Below, piece after piece: positions 27,157 to 35,827 of a stretch of DNA of 64,000 nt (position 1 is its first letter; each line of letters starts with the position of its first letter). Source of the stretch: Ruminococcus flavefaciens (GTDB lineage: Bacteria; Bacillota; Clostridia; Oscillospirales; Ruminococcaceae); assembly GCA_023662725.1 (NCBI GenBank), contig JAMPIL010000001.1:518258-582257 (forward strand), in the 5' to 3' direction. The notes under the pieces are model-generated. The model did not search any database and had not been told where the DNA came from. It saw nothing but the letters and a program-made list of their open reading frames with translations. Both the position numbers and the translations under genes were made by a program.

Positions 27157-27228
27157 TGGGATTCCCGCCCTCTTCCACCCAGCCAAAGGGGTAAATCCTC
27201 CTTTGGAATAATTAGGGCGATTCCCAAA
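27157..27228. repeat. Hairpin-forming repeat, copy B
   Basis: CGCCCT (27166-27171) pairs with AGGGCG (27214-27219), and inside it CCAAAGG (27183-27189) pairs with CCTTTGG (27200-27206), giving a nested cruciform-like fold. Read on the minus strand the core matches copy A at 19014-19060. It follows the stop of the solute-binding gene by about 20 bases and may act as a 3' stabiliser or weak terminator. Confidence 0.5.
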
Positions 27229-27326
27229 GAATGCATTACACCTGACAGGAAGATAAAAGAGAAACAAAATCTCCTGATAATTACAGAATAACAAATTTAC
27301 TCATATAAATTTATTGAAATTGGCTA

Positions 27327-27355
27327 TTGACATTTCGCTCCGATAGGTATATAAT
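27327..27355 (+). promoter_or_regulatory. Sigma-A promoter of the NUDIX gene
   Basis: TTGACA (27327-27332), a 17-base spacer and TATAAT (27350-27355), both consensus. The transcript would start near 27362, about 74 bases before the chosen ATG. Confidence 0.88.
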
Positions 27356-27435
27356 AACAACGCTGAAATTATATGGAACCGTTTTCCACAAAAAAGACGG
27401 ATTCACGCTGTATAAAGCGTGCTTATGGAGTTGAA

Positions 27436-28215
27436 ATGGATACTATTGAAATTTTCCTTAACAAACTTTCTTCCGGAAAAGAACTTTATGCCGAGCTTGC
27501 ATCAAAACTTGAATGCGGCAGTATTTCCGGAAAAAACGAGCTTTCTGCTGTTCTTTCAAAATGGAACAAAGATATCGGATTCAAACTTTTTATTTCCGAT
27601 GAAAATATTTCCAACGAAACAGTTGACGAAATTATCGAAGCGTTCGATGAATGCAAAAATATATGCTGCGAAACTGTAACGGATGAATTTCTTAATGTTA
27701 TCGGAGAAAACGAGAGAATCACACACCTCAGCAAACCGAGATCTCTTATCCACAGAGATGGTGATCTTCATCCGACTGTCCATGTCTGGATAGTAAAAAG
27801 AAAAGATATGGGCATTTTCGTTCTGCTTCAAAAAAGAGCTTCGGGAAAAGAGATCTATCCCGACTGCTATGACGTATCAGCCGCCGGACACGTTTCTCAG
27901 GGTATGGAATTCCGAAAAACTGCCGTAAAAGAGGCTTATGAAGAACTCGGACTTGAGATTCCGGCAGGAAAACTGGAGCATATAGGAAACCGTCAGAGCT
28001 CGCATTCAAACGGAGAAATAAACGACAACGAAATGAGTGCTGTATATATTTATCGTGAGAACGTGGACATAAATAATCTGATTCTTCAGCATTCCGAGGT
28101 TTCAGAGGTCTGCTGGGCAGAGATAGACGAAGTTCTCGCTGCTATGAAAAACGAGGATTTTCCGAATTGTATTTCTATTGATGAACTTGCAATGATAAAA
28201 AAGGCGCTTTTTTAA
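27436..28215 (+). CDS. NUDIX hydrolase, isopentenyl-diphosphate-isomerase-like subgroup
   Basis: The 259-residue protein has an N-terminal alpha-helical part of about 100 residues, then a NUDIX domain: HPTVHVWIVKRK, VLLQKRASGKEIYPDCYDVSAAGHVSQG and the Nudix box region ending VKEAYEELGLEI. Compared with the G-x5-E-x7-REUXEEXGU pattern, the first Glu is shifted by one (GHVSQGME) and the Arg is Lys, while the EE pair is intact. Substrates are probably nucleoside or isoprenoid diphosphates, but unassigned. The ATG at 27436 has GGAG six bases upstream; an earlier ATG at 27373 is only about 11 bases after the transcription start and lacks a binding site. Confidence 0.82.
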   Translation: MDTIEIFLNKLSSGKELYAELASKLECGSISGKNELSAVLSKWNKDIGFKLFISDENISNETVDEIIEAFDECKNICCETVTDEFLNVIGENERITHLSKPRSLIHRDGDLHPTVHVWIVKRKDMGIFVLLQKRASGKEIYPDCYDVSAAGHVSQGMEFRKTAVKEAYEELGLEIPAGKLEHIGNRQSSHSNGEINDNEMSAVYIYRENVDINNLILQHSEVSEVCWAEIDEVLAAMKNEDFPNCISIDELAMIKKALF

Positions 28216-28239
28216 AAAGAAAAACTAAGATAAAAAACA

Positions 28240-28270
28240 AATAAGCCGGAGGAAATTCCTCCGGCTTATT
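28240..28270. terminator. Bidirectional terminator between convergent genes
   Basis: A perfect 15-pair stem (AATAAGCCGGAGGAA with its complement, single-base loop) lies between the NUDIX stop and the stop of the minus-strand membrane protein. Confidence 0.85.
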
Positions 28271-28271
28271 C

Positions 28272-30653
28272 TTACTTCCAGAAAGCAAAGAACTGCTCAA
28301 CGTCGTATGCGATCTCGGGATATTCAGGTCTGATACTTGTGTAACAGAATATCTGATTTACATTCTGAACTCCTGCTATAAATAAAGTCCATATAAGCGA
28401 AAAGCACATAAATCCTTTTGCAAGTTTTTTAAGCGTTTCGTTATCTGTTTTGGAGTACAAATAGAATATGACTGCAAATGCTCCTAAAAGCGCCTGCCAT
28501 GAGAAATCCACCATGTATCTTACTGCATAACCGCTTTCCCAGACGGACGCCACTATAATAAACGGTATAAGCAGACATGGAATTCCTATATACGCCATAC
28601 GGCTGAGTTTAGTACGGAGGTCGGGGAAAGTTTTTAACGCTCTCGGTGCAAGGAAATATGCAAACATCGGCAGCGCAAGGAAGAAAAGTCCGGAAGAATT
28701 CACAGTTGAAGCAAAATCCTCATAGAAGAATCCATTCACGTTCATAAATTGAAATTGAGTCGAAACTATCGGATAAACCGGACTTATTACAGGTGCGTTG
28801 AAGAAGTAATTGAAAAGCGCAACCAGTGAGAGCTGCCAATGGAACTGAGTCTTTGTAAAATCGTTTATAGTAAGCGAATACTGTATTCCGAACTCAAAAG
28901 GATTGCCGAAGCGTGAGTAATTGTACCACATCTGAACGAGTCCGAGGCAAGCCATAGGAAGCAGAGCGCAGAGGATATATTTTACTCCGTCAGAATTAAA
29001 AAGTTTATTTTTCTGAGGATTTACCGCTTTTCCGGAAGCTCTTTTCAAAGCTGCAAGCATAAACACTGCGGCACAGATACAATAGAGCACCAGCGTTGGT
29101 CTTGAAAGAACAGCAACTGCAAACAGAAGAGAAGATATCGCTGTTTTAAGAAGCGAAGTTTTTTCTTTTCCTATAACTCCGGCTGATATCATAAAATAGA
29201 TCGCCCATGTTAAAAAGGCAAATCCGGCTGCCATAGCTGTTTCGTAAAACTGCGGTCTGCCTATGCTGAACCATATTCCGCTGATCGTATGTAAGATGAT
29301 CAGAGCCGTTATAAATAATCCCGTAGGAGTTTTCGGGAAAAATTTTCCCACTATTTTCATGAAGAGGCATGACAATCCTATTATTCCGATAAACGAAAAT
29401 ATCATTATCGCTATGCCGTCATGCAGGAAATGTCCTGTTATCAGGTGAAACGGCATAAACAAAAGTATTACCGGAGCAATTCCATAGTAGGAATAATATT
29501 TCTGATCGAAATAAACGTGATCCCATTCAATATCAAGTTCAACGCTTTCTCTCAATTCACGATCATAAGGATTATCGAAATTTTTCAGCGACTCGGCAGG
29601 CTCGTTAAGAAGGCTTGTACTGCCGTTTTCAAAAGCCTCGACAAGCTCCTGCGACATCTGATCTCCCTCCGGCAAACTAAGAGCGTCTTTCCATGTAAGT
29701 CCAAGTTTGTAATGAGTTACCCAGACTGTGACGACACACAGAAGTACAGTAAGAACAACGGTGAACCCACGACAGAATTTTCTGTTTTCAACAAAACTTC
29801 TGTTGAATATTCTGCTGTTGAACATAAGATAAATAAAGCTGCTCAGCAGAACGATCGCAAGAAATCTGGTCATTGAGATATCCATAGGCGAGGAAGTATT
29901 GAGAGTTATTCCGTTCACGTAAACAATTCCGCCGTTTATAGGAACAATCCTTATTCTCATATCACTTACTTTTCCGGAAAGCTGAAGATCCGTAAATTGC
30001 GACCCCCATCTGTCACGAACCATCATTCCTTTTCCGATATTTTCCCTATAAATAGTGGTCTGAGTTTCGTCCATTGCGTCAACATAAATTTCCGCACCCT
30101 TTGTTCCGTTTTCAAAATTGAGGTCAATGAAAACGTTTCCGACCTCTTCGTTTATTCCTTCAAGGTTAAAAGAAATTTCCTCGTTGCCTTTGATCATAAT
30201 ATCTTTTTCAGCTGAACGATAATTTACTCCCATTGAAGAAGCAAATTGTTCCGCCTTAAAATTAATTTCAGTAAAATTCTTTCCCCAAAGTCTGTAAAAC
30301 GGAAGATTAAAAATAGTTACCTCAAGCACTGCGGCTATCATCATTGCTTTTACAGCGAAGGCTATAACAGGATATTTTTTCTTTTTATTAATTTCACAAA
30401 GCATAAAGGCAAAAACACTTATAATTCCAAGAAGGAAGAACGATCCGGCATATATTCCGAAATTAATAAGATTAAGATTATCCGCAGCTCCGACGCTGAA
30501 CAGAAAAACTGCCGCTCCCCTGGCTATGCTTCGAATTGAACGCATTTTTCCGGCTGCTTTTTTTCCTTTATTGTCATTGTGTATTTCATGAAGAAAAATG
30601 CCTGTGACTGACAATGAGATAATAAACATAAGTATAAATAAAAACGTATTCAT
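28272..30653 (-). CDS. Polytopic GT-C-type glycosyltransferase-like membrane protein
   Basis: The 793-residue protein has about four N-terminal membrane segments, then an extracytoplasmic beta-rich domain (residues about 130-260, FNLEGINEEVGNVFIDLNFE). A long series of membrane segments with intervening loops follows, containing FDQKYYSYYGIAPVILLF near 380 and RPTLVLYCICAAVF near 520. That layout and the YYSYYG motif fit GT-C lipid-sugar-dependent glycosyltransferases (ArnT/PMT-like), which transfer a sugar from a polyprenyl phosphate outside the membrane. No classical DxD loop was pinned down. The start is ATG 30653 with AGGAGG seven bases upstream; the upstream ATG eight codons earlier covers that site. 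Substrate unknown. Confidence 0.7.
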   Translation of the reverse strand: MNTFLFILMFIISLSVTGIFLHEIHNDNKGKKAAGKMRSIRSIARGAAVFLFSVGAADNLNLINFGIYAGSFFLLGIISVFAFMLCEINKKKKYPVIAFAVKAMMIAAVLEVTIFNLPFYRLWGKNFTEINFKAEQFASSMGVNYRSAEKDIMIKGNEEISFNLEGINEEVGNVFIDLNFENGTKGAEIYVDAMDETQTTIYRENIGKGMMVRDRWGSQFTDLQLSGKVSDMRIRIVPINGGIVYVNGITLNTSSPMDISMTRFLAIVLLSSFIYLMFNSRIFNRSFVENRKFCRGFTVVLTVLLCVVTVWVTHYKLGLTWKDALSLPEGDQMSQELVEAFENGSTSLLNEPAESLKNFDNPYDRELRESVELDIEWDHVYFDQKYYSYYGIAPVILLFMPFHLITGHFLHDGIAIMIFSFIGIIGLSCLFMKIVGKFFPKTPTGLFITALIILHTISGIWFSIGRPQFYETAMAAGFAFLTWAIYFMISAGVIGKEKTSLLKTAISSLLFAVAVLSRPTLVLYCICAAVFMLAALKRASGKAVNPQKNKLFNSDGVKYILCALLPMACLGLVQMWYNYSRFGNPFEFGIQYSLTINDFTKTQFHWQLSLVALFNYFFNAPVISPVYPIVSTQFQFMNVNGFFYEDFASTVNSSGLFFLALPMFAYFLAPRALKTFPDLRTKLSRMAYIGIPCLLIPFIIVASVWESGYAVRYMVDFSWQALLGAFAVIFYLYSKTDNETLKKLAKGFMCFSLIWTLFIAGVQNVNQIFCYTSIRPEYPEIAYDVEQFFAFWK

Positions 30654-30746
30654 CAAAAACCTCCTGTGTATTTTCACTTTGCAAAAATGCCGAATAATAA
30701 GAACCTGTCCGATTTGGAGTGATTCTTAATTCATCGTTGTAGGTTT

Positions 30747-30775
30747 ATTATATTATAATAAATGGGATTTGTCAA
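30747..30775 (-). promoter_or_regulatory. Promoter of the GT-C-type gene
   Basis: TTGACA (30770-30775), a 17-base spacer and TATAAT (30747-30752) on the minus strand. A second TATAAT at 30752-30757 would leave only 12 bases and is ignored. Confidence 0.8.
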
Positions 30776-30863
30776 CTTTTTCATGCTTGGTGACAAGAAC
30801 GTGAAATATTAATGATAAAAAGATGACTTTTTCTTAGAAAGACATTACATTGTGACATTTCGC

Positions 30864-30892
30864 TTGACAAAACCGATACTCTTGTGTATAAT
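30864..30892 (+). promoter_or_regulatory. Sigma-A promoter of the cohesin-like lipoprotein
   Basis: TTGACA (30864-30869), a 17-base spacer and TATAAT (30887-30892), both consensus, with the ATG 55 bases downstream. Confidence 0.9.
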
Positions 30893-30946
30893 ATGTATAA
30901 GAACACGGAGAGGCACTGCTCCGGAAAACATGAAAGGAAAATTAAT

Positions 30947-31861
30947 ATGAATACATTAAAGAAAAGATTGATCTCGCTTGCTCTTCTGTGTTGTTTTGCT
31001 TTAGCTTCCGTTACAGGATGCTCGGATAAAAACAGCAGCAAAAGTTCTGAAAGCGATCACATTTCTGCAAATGATGGTAATACCGATTCCACTAATGGCG
31101 GAAACAATATCAATGACCTTCCCATCGAGATTGTCACAAAAGAAAACGGTGATCTCCTCGCTTTTCCATTCCAATCTAATGACGTACCAAACAGCAACAT
31201 CTCAAACGAAAACGGTATGAATCTTTCTGGACCGGATTCAAGCTCTATAGACGTTTCACCTCAGGCTCCTACAGAATCCGTTACTGTCGTTAACGAAGCC
31301 GGCGAACCTGTTACAGAAGCAAACGGTCAGCCTGTTACGGAATTTGTTACGGTTCCAACTGAATCTTCCAGCGAAAACGCTACCTCTAATTATAAGAGTC
31401 AGACAAACGGAAGATATATACTCTGGGTTGACATTTCAAAGGATGAAAACTACGTTTTCAACGATGAATTTGTAAAAGTTACTATGAAAATTAAGGAAGA
31501 TATTCCGGATGGCGATTATCCTATCAGCTTTGCAACCGATCTTTCAACAATCGCAGGTGTGCACGTTGATCCGGATAAAATCTATACAGGAACAGTCAGA
31601 GTGGGCGACGGAGAAATACAAGCGCAGGATGTTTCATCTGAAACAGGATTCGTTGTATACGGTGACAATATAAGCTGTAAACAGGGCGATACTGTTGATT
31701 TCTATATCAATATGAAAAATAATCCCGGACTTGCTGCTGTTCTGATGTGGTTCTATTACGATTCAAATGCAATTGAAATTGAAGATGTATGTTCTGCGGG
31801 AGAATTTGAAACTTTTGCATATCCTCAGACAGGCGAGAAACCAACACAACAATCCCAATAA
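30947..31861 (+). CDS. Lipoprotein with cohesin-like C-terminal region
   Basis: The 304-residue protein has a lipoprotein signal with the lipobox VTGC near residue 25. A low-complexity Ser/Asn/Thr-rich stretch follows, with PVTEANGQPVTEFVTVPTE repeats near 120. After residue 155 come beta strands GRYILWVDISKDENYVFNDE and, near 245, ISCKQGDTVDFYINMKNNPG and MWFYYDSNAIEIEDV. The last block resembles the first strands of a cohesin or related beta-sandwich, as in ruminococcal scaffoldins (GDTV...LxFxYDSxxL). The protein stops about 25 residues later, so only part of such a fold is present. It may be a degenerate cohesin or an unrelated sandwich. AAAGG precedes ATG 30947. Confidence 0.7.
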   Translation: MNTLKKRLISLALLCCFALASVTGCSDKNSSKSSESDHISANDGNTDSTNGGNNINDLPIEIVTKENGDLLAFPFQSNDVPNSNISNENGMNLSGPDSSSIDVSPQAPTESVTVVNEAGEPVTEANGQPVTEFVTVPTESSSENATSNYKSQTNGRYILWVDISKDENYVFNDEFVKVTMKIKEDIPDGDYPISFATDLSTIAGVHVDPDKIYTGTVRVGDGEIQAQDVSSETGFVVYGDNISCKQGDTVDFYINMKNNPGLAAVLMWFYYDSNAIEIEDVCSAGEFETFAYPQTGEKPTQQSQ

Positions 31862-31869
31862 ACAAAATT

Positions 31870-31897
31870 ATGACGCCTTAATCCGGCGTCATTTTTG
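31870..31897 (+). terminator. Rho-independent terminator
   Basis: ATGACGCC and GGCGTCAT form an eight-pair stem with loop TTAATCC, followed by TTTTTG, eight bases after the lipoprotein stop. Confidence 0.9.
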
Positions 31898-31962
31898 TAA
31901 AATCAGCAGTACATAATGATTGATGCAAAAAGAATTTGTACGATGTTGACTCAAGTTCTGCT

Positions 31963-32400
31963 TCATATGCAATAATCATTTCCTGAATTTTCTGAATTAC
32001 GATCGATTATATCCTGAAGCGTAATATTATCAAGATAGTCTGTTATCACTTTGTTCAAGCCTTCCCAGACGAAAAGCGTTGAACATTCTGCTGCTCGAGG
32101 ACAATCATTATGTTCAAATTCGAGACAAGCTACCGGAGCAAGGCTTCCCTCAGTCATTCTGAGAATTCCGCCTACCGTATACTCAGATGGAGATTTTGCC
32201 AGCATATAGCCTCCTCTGTTGCCTCTGTTTGTTTTAAGGATGCCGCTTTTTCCCATCAGGGGAACTATTTGTTCAAGATATTTTTTGGAAATATTCTGTC
32301 TTTCAGCAATATCCTTTAGAGAAACATAATTCTCACTTCCGTTAAGCGCAAGATCATAAAGCATACGCAGAGCGTATCTGCCTTTGGTTGAAATTTTCAT
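31963..32400 (-). CDS. Rrf2-family transcriptional regulator (IscR-like)
   Basis: The 145-residue protein begins MKISTKGRYALRMLYDLAL with a winged helix (VSLKDIAERQNISKKYLEQI) and the conserved GNRGGYMLAKSP wing. Three cysteines in VACLEFEHNDCPRAAEC near residue 90-105 match the [2Fe-2S] ligands of IscR/RsrR-like members. It probably senses iron-sulfur status or redox change. The start is ATG 32400 with AAGGAG 17 bases upstream; the longer open frame from 32523 covers the promoter. No isc/suf gene is beside it, so its targets are not evident. AGGGGTAG just after the -10 box could be part of an autoregulatory operator. Confidence 0.88.
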   Translation of the reverse strand: MKISTKGRYALRMLYDLALNGSENYVSLKDIAERQNISKKYLEQIVPLMGKSGILKTNRGNRGGYMLAKSPSEYTVGGILRMTEGSLAPVACLEFEHNDCPRAAECSTLFVWEGLNKVITDYLDNITLQDIIDRNSENSGNDYCI

Positions 32401-32442
32401 ATTATATAAATAAGCTCCTTTCAATATAAAACTGCTACCCCT

Positions 32443-32471
32443 ATTATACCATAGGTTTAATATGTTTTCAA
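32443..32471 (-). promoter_or_regulatory. Promoter of the Rrf2 regulator
   Basis: TTGAAA (32466-32471), a 17-base spacer and TATAAT (32443-32448) on the minus strand, about 43 bases before the ATG. Confidence 0.8.
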
Positions 32472-32600
32472 GAGTTTTATTTACTTTCCAGAAAAATTTC
32501 TCCAAAAAAAATTCATCATTCATGAAAAATTTAAGGTAATTTTAAGAATCTTTCTCTATAATATAATCAAACGATACGAAAGGAGCGTGAGTTTTCAGAA

Positions 32601-33392
32601 ATGGCAATTAATACTTTTGCTCGTAAAGAGATAAAGTTTCTTCTGAATATGCAGCAATACGAGGGACTTATGAACGTTATTCATGAATATATGAACCCCG
32701 ATAAATACTGTGTGGGCGGAAGAGAATACGGAATTTATAATATCTATTATGATACTCCGGATGACTTTCTTATAAGAGAATCGCTTGCTAAACCTTATTA
32801 TAAAGAAAAAATCAGACTTCGCAGTTATTATTCTCCCGCTGCACCGGACGATACGGTTTTTCTCGAAATAAAAAAGAAAATAGGAGGCATTGTTACCAAA
32901 CGAAGAGTTTCAATGACTCTCGCTGAATCGGAAGCCTATTTTTACGAACGCTCTAAGCCCGAAATCACCAAATATATCACGGAACAGGTCTTTCGTGAGC
33001 TTGACGTTTTTCTTGATCATTATCCTGTTGCTCCGAAACAATACATAAGCTATCAGAGAGAAGCATTTTTCGGCAAAGACAACAGCGATTTCCGTCTTAC
33101 TTTCGATCGGAAGATAACTGAACGGAGATATGATCTTGGGCTTGATTATGAAAGCTATGGTAACTTTATTATAGACGAAGATCAGCGTCTTATGGAAGTC
33201 AAGGTTTCCGACGCTATACCGGATTGGCTTGTAAGAAAACTTTCAGAGCTTCAGATCTTCAAAACAAGCTTCTCTAAATACGGAAGAGCTTATGAAAATT
33301 TCGTTAAATCTAACATCGAAAAATCAGAACCCGTGAGGATTTCTGGTATTTCAATAGTCAACAACAATATTTTAATTAACAGGAGTGTATAA
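32601..33392 (+). CDS. VTC-domain polyphosphate polymerase
   Basis: The 263-residue protein is a single VTC domain. It has the basic and acidic tunnel residues expected of the family: ARKEIKFLL (near 7), IYNIYYDTP (near 45), KEKIRLRSYY (near 68), VFLEIKKKIGG with VTKRRVSM (near 85-100), SYQREAFFG (near 150), LTFDRKIT and LMEVKV (near 170-205), and FKTSFSKYGRAYE near the C-terminus. VTC4-type domains make polyphosphate from ATP. AAGGAG lies about 14 bases before the ATG, a rather long spacing. The gene is followed after 4 bases by DUF4956. Confidence 0.88.
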   Translation: MAINTFARKEIKFLLNMQQYEGLMNVIHEYMNPDKYCVGGREYGIYNIYYDTPDDFLIRESLAKPYYKEKIRLRSYYSPAAPDDTVFLEIKKKIGGIVTKRRVSMTLAESEAYFYERSKPEITKYITEQVFRELDVFLDHYPVAPKQYISYQREAFFGKDNSDFRLTFDRKITERRYDLGLDYESYGNFIIDEDQRLMEVKVSDAIPDWLVRKLSELQIFKTSFSKYGRAYENFVKSNIEKSEPVRISGISIVNNNILINRSV

Positions 33393-33396
33393 CATT

Positions 33397-34155
33397 ATGT
33401 TTCCAAACGGTTTTTTCGGCAATGTTCTTTCAAAATACGGTGACTCAAGCGAAACTGCTGATTCAATATTAAACAATGCGACAACGGCAACTGTTTTAAC
33501 GGAGATAAAACCGGCTGAATTCTTCCTCTGCGTCGGAGCTGCGCTCGTTATCGGTTTCCTCATCAGCCTTATCTACATAGCAACTCACAAAAAAGAAGGC
33601 TATTCACAGAGCTACGTTTTAACGATCATCATGCTTCCGACTATAGTTTCGCTTATTCTTCTGCTTATAAGCACTCCTGCCGGCGCACTCAGTCTTGCCG
33701 GAGCATTTACTCTTGTCAGATTCAGAAGCGTTCCCGGCGATCCGAAAGATATTGCCTACATTTTCTTTGCAATGGCTACCGGAGTTGCCTGCGGTATCGG
33801 ATATGTCGGATTTGCCATCGTATTCTTTGTAATCCTCGGAATCGTTATGTTTGTTCTTTCTGCGATTGATTTCGGTGGATGCAAGAGAAATCATATGACT
33901 CTTAAAATTACTATTCCGGAAAATCTCGATTATCAGGGTGTTTTTGAACCTGTTCTCAGCAGATATACCGCTTTCCACAAGCTCAGAAGAGTTAAAACTA
34001 CTAACTTCGGTACGCTTTTCGAGCTTATCTACAGCGTTGATGTGTACGATGATATCGATCAAAAAAAATTCATTGACGAGCTTCGTGCGCTCAACGGCAA
34101 TATGACTATCAATCTCGTATTTTTCAAGTACGATGATAAGATCTACGAAAACTAA
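33397..34155 (+). CDS. DUF4956 membrane protein
   Basis: The 252-residue protein has about four membrane segments between residues 45 and 165. They enclose the family signature GALSLAGAFTLVRFRSVPGDPKDIAYIFFAM, split here by reading from residue 100. A soluble C-terminal domain follows (MTLKITIPENLDYQG, INLVFFKYDD). DUF4956 genes are regularly found with VTC polymerases, as here. The ATG at 33397 is used because AGGAG stands 12 bases before it; the GTG at 33385 lies at the end of the VTC gene. Function unknown; it may anchor the polymerase or export its product. Confidence 0.88.
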   Translation: MFPNGFFGNVLSKYGDSSETADSILNNATTATVLTEIKPAEFFLCVGAALVIGFLISLIYIATHKKEGYSQSYVLTIIMLPTIVSLILLLISTPAGALSLAGAFTLVRFRSVPGDPKDIAYIFFAMATGVACGIGYVGFAIVFFVILGIVMFVLSAIDFGGCKRNHMTLKITIPENLDYQGVFEPVLSRYTAFHKLRRVKTTNFGTLFELIYSVDVYDDIDQKKFIDELRALNGNMTINLVFFKYDDKIYEN

Positions 34156-34172
34156 TAAATTCCCTCTTGAAT

Positions 34173-34210
34173 ATTTGTCAGACCCTCAGTGCAGATCGGG
34201 TCTGGCAAAT
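34173..34210 (+). terminator. Strong intergenic hairpin, possible attenuator
   Basis: ATTTGTCAGACCC (34173-34185) pairs with GGGTCTGGCAAAT (34198-34210) over 13 positions including one G-T pair. The following TTCGTATTTATG has no proper T-run, so it may be a partial terminator or an RNA stabiliser between DUF4956 and the beta-solenoid gene. Confidence 0.5.
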
Positions 34211-34239
34211 TTCGTATTTATGAAAAGGAGAGTAAAATT

Positions 34240-35667
34240 ATGAAATACAGAAAAGTTCTTGCAGCAGCGCTTTCACTGACTATCATATCGGGAGTATGCT
34301 CATGCGGAAAAAACAACAGCAGTTCCGAAAAAGCTCCTGAAATAGTCGGAAACACAGAAATTGCCTCCAATGAAGAAAAAAATACGGCTGAAGATTCAGA
34401 TAACCCAAATGATAAAAAAAACGATAATTCGGCTAAAACAACAACGTCAATTTCTTCAGAATCAAGCGATACAAAAACTACATCAACTACTGCTAAAGGT
34501 TTTGTCGCCGGTGGAAACACTTCAACTACTGCATCTCAAAAAACATCCTCAGCTCCTACCGTTAATACTTCCGGTACGGGAGGAAATAATCATCAATCTT
34601 CCGGAGGAAACACATCTCAGCGTCCAACAGGAAACGCTCCATCAGGAGGAACAACTTCTCCGTCAGGCAGCAATAACTCTGGAGGCACAAACACAGGCGA
34701 AAATTCCGGCGGAAACGAACCTGCTGCCCCGCCTGTCGATGTTCCAAGTGAAGAAAAATACACTGCTTCGATCACTCTCGGTTCTTCACCTGACTTCACA
34801 GGAAGCAACGTTTCTGTTGAAGGTTCTGTCGTTAAAATAAATGCAGGCGGAGATTATATTTTCACAGGCAGCATTTCAAACGGTCAGATCTACGTCAATA
34901 CCGCAACCGAAGAAAAAGTTACTTTAGTTCTGAACGGCGTGGATATTTCCAATTCATCCGGTCCGGCAATTTTTATTGACGAAGCAAAAAAATGTACTAT
35001 AAAAATAAAAGAAGGCTCGGTAAATAACCTCAGCGACGGAGGCAGAGATAAAATCAACGACGGAGTTATATTCTCTAATGACACTTTACGATTCAAGGGC
35101 GGTGGAGAATTGAATATCACATCCGGAAACGCTCACGGAATCGCAAGTGATGACGATATCATTATAGAAAACGGTACATACAACATTACTTCTATAAAGT
35201 CAGGCATTTTTGCCCACGATGATATAACCATAAGCGGTGGAAATCTTGATATAAAAGGCGGTACAAACGGTATAAAATCAAAGGGAACAATCAATATAAG
35301 CGGTGGAAATTCCATTATTTCAGGCGGAACAAAAGAAGAAAAAAGTTCGATTTACTCAGCCGGGTCGTTCAATTATTCCGGAGGTTACGTTTTTGCCGCC
35401 GGAAATATGGTATCTGCCCCGACAAATACGGATATACCGTACATTGTAGCTGACTTAGGCACTTCGTTTCCTGCCGGATGCGAGGTGGAAATGGTACTTG
35501 ACGGAGTTCAAATGTCAAGTTTTGTTCCACATAATAATTTCCGCTGTCTTATGATGCTTGCTCCGGAAATCACTGTTGGAAACAGTTTTTATGCTGTGAT
35601 CAACGGCAGCGACTACGAAACAAATACAGTCAACGGCATTCAGAATATTTTTAATATCAATAAATAG
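34240..35667 (+). CDS. Cthe_2159-like carbohydrate-binding beta-solenoid lipoprotein
   Basis: The 475-residue protein has a lipoprotein signal (lipobox VCSC near residue 22), then about 130 residues of Ser/Thr/Gly/Asn-rich linker. From about residue 190 it has beta-solenoid turns: ITLGSSPDFTGSNVSVEG, GDYIFTGSISNGQIYVN, VTLVLNGVDISNSSGPAIFI, LRFKGGGELNITSGNAHGIAS and ISGGNLDIKGGTNGIKSKG. This is the PF14262 family (carbohydrate-binding Cthe_2159), whose C. thermocellum member binds cellulose and acidic sugars. The gene follows VTC and DUF4956 in the same direction. It probably sits on the cell surface as an adhesin or glycan binder. Start at ATG 34240 after AAAGGAGAG. Confidence 0.85.
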   Translation: MKYRKVLAAALSLTIISGVCSCGKNNSSSEKAPEIVGNTEIASNEEKNTAEDSDNPNDKKNDNSAKTTTSISSESSDTKTTSTTAKGFVAGGNTSTTASQKTSSAPTVNTSGTGGNNHQSSGGNTSQRPTGNAPSGGTTSPSGSNNSGGTNTGENSGGNEPAAPPVDVPSEEKYTASITLGSSPDFTGSNVSVEGSVVKINAGGDYIFTGSISNGQIYVNTATEEKVTLVLNGVDISNSSGPAIFIDEAKKCTIKIKEGSVNNLSDGGRDKINDGVIFSNDTLRFKGGGELNITSGNAHGIASDDDIIIENGTYNITSIKSGIFAHDDITISGGNLDIKGGTNGIKSKGTINISGGNSIISGGTKEEKSSIYSAGSFNYSGGYVFAAGNMVSAPTNTDIPYIVADLGTSFPAGCEVEMVLDGVQMSSFVPHNNFRCLMMLAPEITVGNSFYAVINGSDYETNTVNGIQNIFNINK

Positions 35668-35792
35668 CACTTTTTAATTAATATTCAGCAAATATACATT
35701 AATTTATAATCAATTTACAAAAAATTAACCATAAAATTATTCCAAAAACGCTCAAAAGTACACTATAGTATAGTTATGTGCACGATTATATA

Positions 35793-35821
35793 TTGCAATA
35801 CAATTGATTTTGCAATATAAT
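35793..35821 (+). promoter_or_regulatory. Promoter of the candidate small RNA
   Basis: TTGCAA (35793-35798), a 17-base spacer and TATAAT (35816-35821). It points into a region without any ORF. Much of the spacer is an inverted repeat (TTGCAA repeated at 35810-35815). Confidence 0.75.
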
Positions 35822-35827
35822 ATATAC

